From the NCBI GenBank assembly GCA_900315285.1, contig OMYO01000029.1:1-34858 (forward strand): DNA of 34,858 nt, given 5' to 3'. The translations under genes and the position numbers were made by a program. Positions 29,130 through 34,858 of this stretch are shown here, piece after piece. Within the stretch, counting starts at the first letter, position 1, and each line of letters starts with the position of its first letter. The notes beneath the pieces are model-generated. The model did no database searches and was not told the origin of the DNA. It saw only the letters and a list, made by a program, of their open reading frames with translations. This stretch comes from an uncultured Eubacteriales bacterium (GTDB lineage: Bacteria; Bacillota; Clostridia; Oscillospirales; Acutalibacteraceae).

Positions 29130-29563
29130 GCAAAACACCTATGGGCAAATGCAAAATCACCATCCGGGACCAGCACACCGTGGACGGAGAGACCTCCGAC
29201 ACGATAATGACGGTCTTTGGGGTTCTCGACCCCAGCGAGTCCGGCTACACCCTGCGCTACATTGAACAGTCCGGTGAGCTCGAGGGCTACACCACCGACG
29301 TCATCTACGAGGAGGAGGCTGGAATCGTCTCCATCCGCCGCCGGGGCTCCACCGCTCTGGAAATGACCCTTGAGGAGGGTAAGCGCCACAACTGTGTCTA
29401 CGACCTGGAGGAGGGCCGCCTTATCATGGGCGTCGACACCCACCGAATTGACTCCAGCATGTCCCGCTTCGGGGGCACCCTGAAATTGAACTATGACATC
29501 GACTTCAACGCCGGTTTTGTCTCGGAAAACAATCTTCAAATCACAGTAAAGGAGATCTTTTAA
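29120..29563 (+). CDS. DUF1934 family beta-barrel protein
   Basis: The 147-residue protein fits the DUF1934 family of Firmicutes, calycin-like beta-barrels of unknown activity. It is rich in alternating strands (GKCKITIRDQHTVDG, GYTLRYIEQSGELEG, SIRRRGSTALEMTLEEGKRHNCVYDLEEG, LKLNYDIDFNAGFVSENNLQITVKE). The gene is often found directly before argS, as here, with one base between them. The start overlaps ddl, suggesting coupled translation. Confidence 0.88.
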   Translation: MELSKTPMGKCKITIRDQHTVDGETSDTIMTVFGVLDPSESGYTLRYIEQSGELEGYTTDVIYEEEAGIVSIRRRGSTALEMTLEEGKRHNCVYDLEEGRLIMGVDTHRIDSSMSRFGGTLKLNYDIDFNAGFVSENNLQITVKEIF

Positions 29564-29564
29564 T

Positions 29565-31310
29565 ATGTCCAATCCCGTATCCCTTGCCAAGGAGCAGCTG
29601 CGCAGCGCTGTTGACGCCGCCATTGCAGCCCTCATCTCCGAGGGCGCTCTTCCGGAAGGAGATCTGCGTGATTACAACATTGAAGTCCCCGCCGACCGCA
29701 AAAACGGCGACTTCTCCGTTAACGCCGCCATGGTCAACGCCAAGGTCTTCCGCATGGCTCCCCGCAAAAGTGCAGAGCTCATTGCCGGAAAACTCTCTCT
29801 GGACGGCACCTATTTTGACCGCGCCGAGGTGGCCGGCCCCGGCTTCCTGAATTTCTATCTCTCCGGCCGCTACTATGCCGATATCCTCCTCAATATCCAC
29901 GACGAGGGTGACCATTACGGCCGTTCCAATTACGGCGAGGGCAAAAAGGTCCTTGTAGAATTTGTCTCCGCCAACCCCACGGGCCCCATGCACATGGGCA
30001 ACGCCCGCGGCGGCGCCCTGGGAGACTGCCTTGCAGCCGTCCTTGACTGGGCCGGCTACTCCGTCTCCCGCGAATTCTATATCAACGACTACGGCAACCA
30101 GATTGAGAAGTTTGCCACTTCTCTTGACGTCCGCTACCAGCAGCACTTCCTTGGGGAAGACGCTGTGGAACTTCCGGAGGACGCCTATCACGGGGCAGAC
30201 ATCCGTGAACTTGCCGAGGCGTTCATTGCCGAAACCGGGGAGCAGTACAAAGATGCTGACCCCAAAGAGAGAAAGAAAGCCCTTGTGGAGTTCTCCCTGC
30301 CCCGCAACATCCAAAACATGCACGAGGCCATGGAGAAGTACCGCATTTACTATGACACCTGGTTCTATGAGTCCTCCATCCACAAGGACGGCGAGGTCCG
30401 TGAGACCATTGAGGCCCTGACCGACAAGGGGCTCACCTATGAAAAAGACGGCGCCCTGTGGTATAAGAACACCGAAGTCCAGACAAAACGTCTGCTGGCG
30501 GAGGGCAAGACCCAGGACTACATCGACAAACAGGACCTTAAGGATGACGTCCTTATCCGCAGCAACGGCACCCCCACCTACTTTGCCGCCGACATCGCCT
30601 ATCACCGGAACAAACTCGTGCTTCGCGGCTACGACAAGGCCATTGACGTCTGGGGAGCCGACCACCACGGCCATGTCGCCCGCATGCAGGGTGCTCTGGA
30701 CGCTCTGGGAATTGGCGGAGACAAGCTGGATGTCGTTCTCATGCAGCTCGTCAAACTGACCCGCAATGGCGAGACTGTCCGCATGTCAAAGCGCACCGGC
30801 AACGCCATTACGCTGACGGATCTTCTGGACGAAATCCCCATTGACGCCGCGCGCTTCCTCTTCAACACCCGTGAAGCCGGCTCTGAAATGGAATTTGACC
30901 TGGGACTTGCCGTGGAACAGACCAGCCAGAACCCGGTCTACTACTGCCAGTACGCCCACGCCCGTATCTGCTCCATTCTTAAGAAGATGGCCGCCGAGGG
31001 AAAGAACCCGGAGGAGTGCACCGCCGAGGAGCTTGGCCTTCTCACCGACCCCACCGAGCTGGAACTCATCCGGCATCTGTCCATCCTTCCGGACGAAATC
31101 GTAACCGCCGCCGAGACCTACGACCCGGCTCGCATTACCCGTTACTGTGTAGAGCTCGCAACCCTGTTCCACAAGTTCTACAACGCCTGCCGCGTTGACG
31201 TGGATGACCCGTCACTCTCCAAAGCACGTCTCTACCTCTGCATGTGTGTAAAGAACGTTCTGAAGAACGTTCTCACTATGCTGAAGATCACCGTGCCGGA
31301 TCATATGTAA
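29565..31310 (+). CDS. argS: Arginyl-tRNA synthetase
   Basis: The 581-residue class I enzyme charges tRNA-Arg. An N-terminal additional domain (about 1-125) is followed by FVSANPTGPMHMGNARGG, in which HMGN is the HIGH motif. The catalytic domain contains NDYGNQI and WGADHHGHVARM. RMSKRTGN replaces the KMSK motif, as in many ArgRS. The C-terminal anticodon-binding helical domain includes YCQYAHARICSI and FHKFYNACRV. The ribosome site AAAGGAG lies in the end of the DUF1934 gene. A tRNA-Arg(CCT) gene, one of its substrates, is in the same window. Confidence 0.96.
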   Translation: MSNPVSLAKEQLRSAVDAAIAALISEGALPEGDLRDYNIEVPADRKNGDFSVNAAMVNAKVFRMAPRKSAELIAGKLSLDGTYFDRAEVAGPGFLNFYLSGRYYADILLNIHDEGDHYGRSNYGEGKKVLVEFVSANPTGPMHMGNARGGALGDCLAAVLDWAGYSVSREFYINDYGNQIEKFATSLDVRYQQHFLGEDAVELPEDAYHGADIRELAEAFIAETGEQYKDADPKERKKALVEFSLPRNIQNMHEAMEKYRIYYDTWFYESSIHKDGEVRETIEALTDKGLTYEKDGALWYKNTEVQTKRLLAEGKTQDYIDKQDLKDDVLIRSNGTPTYFAADIAYHRNKLVLRGYDKAIDVWGADHHGHVARMQGALDALGIGGDKLDVVLMQLVKLTRNGETVRMSKRTGNAITLTDLLDEIPIDAARFLFNTREAGSEMEFDLGLAVEQTSQNPVYYCQYAHARICSILKKMAAEGKNPEECTAEELGLLTDPTELELIRHLSILPDEIVTAAETYDPARITRYCVELATLFHKFYNACRVDVDDPSLSKARLYLCMCVKNVLKNVLTMLKITVPDHM

Positions 31311-31333
31311 ACTGAATCGCCCATTAAAATACA

Positions 31334-31380
31334 GGGACCCGGACAGTAGCAAGCCTGCTGCCCGAGCCCTTTTCTTTTCT
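31334..31380 (+). terminator. Terminator after argS
   Basis: GGGACCCGGACAG and CTGCTGCCCGAGCCC form an imperfect GC-rich stem (31334-31369) followed by TTTTCTTTTC. Confidence 0.65.
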
Positions 31381-31446
31381 TTCCAAACGCCGTGTCCATG
31401 ATGTATAATATTAAATTGCAGTATTGTATGAAAGGAGCGGATTTCC

Positions 31447-32301
31447 ATTCGACGGATCAAATTCATTGCCCTGGCTCTCGCCGCGGTAATGTGTCTCTCA
31501 CTCACCGCCTGCGGAAACCGTGCTGCGGAGGAATCCAACACTGCAAAGATCACATTCCCGGAGGGTTCCACCGTCATCCAGATCGCCAACGCACTGGAGA
31601 AAAACGGCGTCTGCAAAGCAGCAGACTTTGAGAAGGCCGCCAACACCATCCCGGCTAGCTATGACCGCCTGTTCCAGGACTACGACCCCAAAGGCCGTCT
31701 CTTTGCCCTGGAGGGCTACCTCTTCCCGGACACGTATGAGTTCTACAAAGGGGAGAAGCCCAGCATGGCTGTTATGCGCTTTCTCGACAACGCAAACCAG
31801 AAGATCACCGACCAGGATATCAAGGACGCAAAGGCCATGGGTTACACCCTGGACCAGGTCCTGACGCTCGCCTCCATCATCCAGACCGAGGCCAGTGACC
31901 CGGCGCAAATGCCGAAGGTGTCCTCTGTTTTCCACAACCGTCTGAACTCCGGTAACTTCCCTTACATTGGAAGTGACGTCACCCGGCAGTACATTGAGGT
32001 AAAGAGCAAAGACTATATTGAAATGAACTGCCCGGCCCAGTATGATACCCTTTTCGGAAATTACTGCACCAATGACGGGTATCCGCATAAGACCAAGGGG
32101 CTGCCCATTGGTCCTATCTGCAGCTGCGGAACGAATGCCATCCGCTCGGCACTGCACCCGGACAAGGACAAGTACCTGTATTTCTTTACGGATCCACAGG
32201 GCGGGTATCACTACAATGTCCGCCTGCAGGACCATCAGGTCCAGTACGCCAAATTCCAGAAGGCCGCCTCCGGGAAGGCCGCCGCAAAGAAGGGTGCGTA
32301 A
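31447..32301 (+). CDS. MltG/YceG-like endolytic transglycosylase, lipoprotein form
   Basis: The product of about 284 residues contains the YceG fold: an N-terminal LysM-like segment (TAKITFPEGSTVIQIANALE) and a catalytic region with LEGYLFPDTYEF, LASIIQTEASDPAQM (Glu is catalytic) and SVFHNRL. The end has the TKGLPIGPICSCGTNAIRSALHPDKDKYLYFF block. Such enzymes cut nascent peptidoglycan. The reading frame supports a lipoprotein signal (RRIKFIALALAAVMCLSLTAC, Cys lipidated), but the only start codon with a good ribosome site (AAAGGAG at 31431-31437) is ATT at 31447. The next ATG, 31489, would leave just seven residues before the Cys. The family usually has a transmembrane anchor. It is first in a unit with exoA and degV. 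Confidence 0.88.
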   Translation: MRRIKFIALALAAVMCLSLTACGNRAAEESNTAKITFPEGSTVIQIANALEKNGVCKAADFEKAANTIPASYDRLFQDYDPKGRLFALEGYLFPDTYEFYKGEKPSMAVMRFLDNANQKITDQDIKDAKAMGYTLDQVLTLASIIQTEASDPAQMPKVSSVFHNRLNSGNFPYIGSDVTRQYIEVKSKDYIEMNCPAQYDTLFGNYCTNDGYPHKTKGLPIGPICSCGTNAIRSALHPDKDKYLYFFTDPQGGYHYNVRLQDHQVQYAKFQKAASGKAAAKKGA

Positions 32302-32303
32302 CA

Positions 32304-33062
32304 ATGAAAAAATTTATCTCATGGAACGTAAACGGTCTGCGTGCCTGTGTCAAGAAGGGGTTCGAAGACACATTCCGCACGCTGGACGCTGACATATTCT
32401 GTGTACAGGAGACCAAACTCCAGGAGGGTCAAATCGACCTGTCTCTGGAGGGGTATCACCAGTACTGGAACTACGCCGAGAAGAAGGGGTATTCCGGGAC
32501 TGCCATCTTCACAAAAGAAGAACCTATGGCAGTCACATACGGACTCGGCATTCCAGAGCTGGACACGGAAGGGCGCCTTCTTACTCTGGAGTTTCCGGAG
32601 TACTACTTTTTGACCGAATACGTGCCAAACTCTCAGGGTGAGCTCAAGCGCCTACCGTTTCGCATGCAGTGGGAGGACGCCTTCCGGGCGTATGTCTCCT
32701 CTCTCGCAGAGAAGAAATCGGTGGTGCTGTGTGGCGATTTAAATGTCGCCCATCAGGAGATCGACCTGAAAAATCCGCAGACCAACCATCAGAACGCTGG
32801 GTTCTCCGACGAGGAGCGTGCCAAGTTCACAGAGCTGCTGGAGGCCGGGTTCACCGACACATTTCGGTATCTCTACCCGGACGCCACGGGAATCTATTCC
32901 TGGTGGTCCTACCGGTTCAACGCGCGCAAGAACAACGCGGGGTGGCGCATAGACTACTTTGTGGTCTCCGACGATCTTAGGGGTAAGATCGCCGACGCAA
33001 AAATCCACACTGACATTCTCGGTTCGGACCACTGCCCGGTCGAGGTTGATCTCAACATTTAA
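32304..33062 (+). CDS. exoA: Exodeoxyribonuclease III / AP endonuclease
   Basis: The 252-residue enzyme of the ExoIII/APE family cuts DNA at abasic sites and has 3' exonuclease and phosphatase activity. Motifs are SWNVNGLRA, QETKLQEGQ (Glu for Mg), TEYVPNSQGELKRLPFRMQWE, LCGDLNVAH (catalytic Asp/Asn), YSWWSYRFNARKNNAGWRIDYF and SDHCPVEVDL (His). It starts two bases after the mltG-like stop and works with Ung, encoded elsewhere in this window, in base excision repair. Confidence 0.95.
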   Translation: MKKFISWNVNGLRACVKKGFEDTFRTLDADIFCVQETKLQEGQIDLSLEGYHQYWNYAEKKGYSGTAIFTKEEPMAVTYGLGIPELDTEGRLLTLEFPEYYFLTEYVPNSQGELKRLPFRMQWEDAFRAYVSSLAEKKSVVLCGDLNVAHQEIDLKNPQTNHQNAGFSDEERAKFTELLEAGFTDTFRYLYPDATGIYSWWSYRFNARKNNAGWRIDYFVVSDDLRGKIADAKIHTDILGSDHCPVEVDLNI

Positions 33063-33075
33063 GGGGAAACTTATT

Positions 33076-33933
33076 ATGGCTCACAACATCCAATTCACAA
33101 CTGAAACACCGTCTGACGTACGACCGGATCTTCAGGAGAAATTCCAGATCGGCACCGTCCCGCTCCATGTCCATCTTGGAGACGACGAGTACTATGACGG
33201 CGAAATCACACAGCAATTCATCTATGACACCTATAAAGAGAAGAAAATTCTCCCGAGTACCTCTGCCGTATCTGTCGGCGAGTACCAGGAGTTCTTCCAG
33301 AAATATCTTGACGAGGGCAAGGAGATCATCCACGTGGCCATGAGCTCCGGTATCTCCTCCACCTATAACAACGCCTGCATTGCTGTGAAAGACATGGGGG
33401 CAGAGGATAAGATCCATGTATTCGACTCTCTGGCATTGTCCCAGACCACTGCCATCCCGCTCTACAAGGGAATCGAAATGGCGGAAGACGGCGCCTCCTG
33501 CGCTGAGATCTGTGATGCCATTGAGAAGATGATTCCGAAACTCGACTCCTCGTTCATGATTACCTCCCTGGAGTTCCTGTACCATGGCGGCCGTTGCAGC
33601 ACGCTGCAGGCACTGGGTGCCAACCTGCTCCGCCTGAAACCCCTCATTAATATGGATGGCGGCTCCATGAGCGTTGGCAAGAAGTACCGCGGAAAACTCC
33701 CAGATGTCTACCTCGAATACATTGACGACCGTTTTGAGGGCATGGATGGCACCTATGACACCGAGTTTGCCTGTGTGTCCCACGTACTTGTCGAGGATGA
33801 ATACATTGACGCCGCTGTCAATCATTTGAAAAAGAAGTATAATTTTGAGAAGGTCATTGTCAACGAGTGCTCCTGCGTCATTACCGCCCACGGCGGAAAG
33901 GGAGCCTTCGGCGTCTTCTTCCTGAAGAAATAA
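33076..33933 (+). CDS. DegV family fatty acid-binding protein
   Basis: The 285-residue protein fits the DegV family, the fatty acid-binding subunit (FakB type) of fatty acid kinase. Recognisable parts are TVPLHVHLGDDEYYDGEI, LPSTSAVSVGEYQEFFQ (the TSxPS region that binds the carboxylate), VAMSSGISSTYNNA, VFDSLALSQTT and LEFLYHGGRCST. The end has ITAHGGKGAFGVFFLKK. I start it at ATG 33076, after AAGGGG, 13 bases past exoA; an upstream extension overlaps exoA in another frame. No FakA kinase is in the window. Confidence 0.93.
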   Translation: MAHNIQFTTETPSDVRPDLQEKFQIGTVPLHVHLGDDEYYDGEITQQFIYDTYKEKKILPSTSAVSVGEYQEFFQKYLDEGKEIIHVAMSSGISSTYNNACIAVKDMGAEDKIHVFDSLALSQTTAIPLYKGIEMAEDGASCAEICDAIEKMIPKLDSSFMITSLEFLYHGGRCSTLQALGANLLRLKPLINMDGGSMSVGKKYRGKLPDVYLEYIDDRFEGMDGTYDTEFACVSHVLVEDEYIDAAVNHLKKKYNFEKVIVNECSCVITAHGGKGAFGVFFLKK

Positions 33934-33954
33934 AATCAAATAGAATTCCTATTT

Positions 33955-34007
33955 GGGGATGTATCAAAATGGCGGGAACGTCTATTTTGATTACATCCCC
34001 TTTTTTT
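33955..34007 (+). terminator. Terminator after degV
   Basis: GGGGATGTATCAAAAT (33955-33970) pairs with ATTTTGATTACATCCCC (33984-34000) with one bulge and is followed by seven T residues. Confidence 0.92.
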
Positions 34008-34121
34008 GCTCTTGAGACGAACACTTTGGAAGGAACAATAGAGAACTCATACTCAACGGCATAGAAATTCTCCCATAGAATGAGTTTCCCCTTCCAGAGA
34101 CCATGATAATGATGGAAAAAG

Positions 34122-34166
34122 AGAGGCTAATTCATTGATTTAAATCGATGAACCAGCCTCTTTTTT
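34122..34166 (+). terminator. Hairpin with T-run, terminator-like, without an upstream gene
   Basis: AGAGGCT (34122-34128) pairs with AGCCTCT (34155-34161) with inner complementary segments (GATT/AATC) and six T residues follow. It may end an unrecognised small RNA starting after 34010, or serve as a second stop for degV readthrough. Confidence 0.6.
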
Positions 34167-34365
34167 GTGCCCAAGAGGCAGATTCGCTCACAATCCCCCG
34201 TTTGCAGAATTTTGTACAAAGAATATATTACACTAGAAAGTGGATTGAGCTCATTCTAATAAAACAGATGGTAGCTATGAAATGGATCCAGCGCCGGAAA
34301 GGCAAATTAGTGATCTACATTATTATTAAGATCCTCCTCAGCCTTATTTAACAGGCGAGAACTGG

Positions 34366-34401
34366 CAGACCTGCTTCTATAGTTCTATAGCAGCGGGTCT
34401 G
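34366..34401 (+). repeat. CAGACC/GGTCTG hairpin
   Basis: CAGACC (34366-34371) pairs with GGTCTG (34396-34401), with GCT/AGC pairing further in. GACC to GGTC is 32 bases, one more than the 31 of the other gaps, so membership in that family is uncertain. A T-rich stretch follows and it could be a terminator. Confidence 0.5.
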
Positions 34402-34463
34402 TTGTTCTTGTATTTTGGATCCATAATACGTAATATATTAATAAAACAAGCAAGAGAGGTTGA

Positions 34464-34766
34464 ATGATGAAAAAGAAAAATAATGCCGCTATTATTTTGG
34501 CCCTTATTATTTTTTTGGGGGGATGTTCTATTCCCGCATCGGCCGCCCAATCTGCGAAAGCCAACAAGTCACCCAGTTCCGCTAGCAAGACCGAGAATCT
34601 TATAAAACTTCTTCTTGAATCCGACATCAAATTTTTTGAATACTACAGTAAATATCCTGATCCACTCAACCAAATTATCAAAGATGGGAAAGATGGAACA
34701 TTAGATACCGTTGCTCCAGATGCCGCAGCTATTTCTAACCGCGCCACATATATTATCAGTAGGTAG
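34464..34766 (+). CDS. Small putative lipoprotein of unknown function
   Basis: The 100-residue product has a lipoprotein signal (KKKNNAAIILALIIFLGGC, lipobox LGGC with Cys21 or 22), then a Ser/Ala/Lys-rich linker and a short domain (TENLIKLLLESDIKFFEYYSKYPDPLNQIIKDG). No family is recognised. Codon use is more A/T-rich than in the operons to the left. AGAGAGG lies before the ATG pair at 34464/34467. Confidence 0.65.
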   Translation: MMKKKNNAAIILALIIFLGGCSIPASAAQSAKANKSPSSASKTENLIKLLLESDIKFFEYYSKYPDPLNQIIKDGKDGTLDTVAPDAAAISNRATYIISR

Positions 34767-34794
34767 ATTGTAGAATCAACTTGAACAACTAAAT

Positions 34795-34822
34795 AAAAAG
34801 AAGATCCATAGATCATCCTTTT
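34795..34822 (+). terminator. Weak terminator after the lipoprotein gene
   Basis: AAAGAAGATC and GATCATCCTTTT pair imperfectly around CATA, 30-odd bases after the stop codon. The remaining bases to the edge show nothing definite. Confidence 0.4.
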
Positions 34823-34858
34823 GGTAGAATTAAGTTACCACAACCAAAAACGCCAGGA

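Larger units (their letters stand above)
34008..34463. other. Gene-free A/T-rich gap near the right edge
   Basis: No convincing gene. A short open frame at 34148-34351 begins inside a terminator and has no ribosome site. The gap holds two hairpins (34122-34166 and 34366-34401) and the upstream region of the lipoprotein gene. Confidence 0.55.

Noticed and set aside
31489..32301. ATG 31489 as start of the MltG-like protein
   Set aside because: It leaves only seven residues before the lipobox Cys, with no ribosome site, whereas the upstream frame encodes a complete signal peptide.
34148..34351. A 67-residue protein gene
   Set aside because: It starts within a terminator hairpin, has no ribosome site and no recognisable features.

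Overview
The window looks like chromosome of a Gram-positive anaerobe of the Firmicutes, most likely class Clostridia; I do not assign a genus. The reasons are strong AGGAGG-type ribosome sites, a class B-like sortase, lipoproteins, the ThiI/cysteine desulfurase pair without a rhodanese domain, a DUF1934 gene between ddl and argS, an aspartokinase with an internal start, and a Rex-like operator on a lactate/malate dehydrogenase gene. Housekeeping genes are GC-rich with C/G-ending codons. The IS, the Fic gene, the integrated element and the long intergenic stretches are visibly more AT-rich.

Layout. 1-87 holds the edge of one IS256-type element pointing out of the window, and 230-1623 is a complete IS256-family copy with 8-bp target repeats. 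1624-2011 is a hairpin-rich gap. 2012-3847 (minus) encodes a small membrane protein and an overlapping pair of exported proteins, one an SGNH hydrolase. 4233-5186 is an LDH-type dehydrogenase with a malate-type specificity residue. 5328-6251 is an XRE-Fic regulator/AMPylase. 6701-13865 is a 7.1-kb integrative element in tRNA-Arg(CCT), with integrase, regulators, excisionase-like protein, AEP primase, SF3 helicase and a possible origin, but no structural genes; it resembles a phage satellite. 13961-15601 carries ung and rsmA. 15674-16469 is a frameshifted nuclease-like gene.

A seven-gene minus-strand operon follows (23921 down to 16902): rpe, cysteine desulfurase, thiI, cinA C-domain (pncC), a small Lys-tailed protein, a sortase with a long Gln/Pro/Arg repeat region, and a protein that I read as a degenerate full-length CinA paralogue. 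The plus strand then carries hom-lysC (24113-26588), ddl-DUF1934-argS (28068-31310) and mltG-like-exoA-degV (31447-33933), with a minus-strand gene of unknown function at 26989-27924. A small lipoprotein gene ends the window.

The most unusual signal is in the intergenic DNA. Three separate gaps contain interrupted palindromes in which GACC and GGTC are separated by exactly 23 bases, while the flanking stem sequence differs from place to place but stays self-complementary. A fourth gap (26636-26909) contains an array of TTTACCGCAT-N16-ATGCGGTAAA units, always with a 16-base loop. I know of no described family that matches these. Other notable points are the degenerate CinA paralogue, an apparent ATT start codon on the MltG-like lipoprotein, and a 53-bp tandem duplication that fuses two genes of the integrated element.
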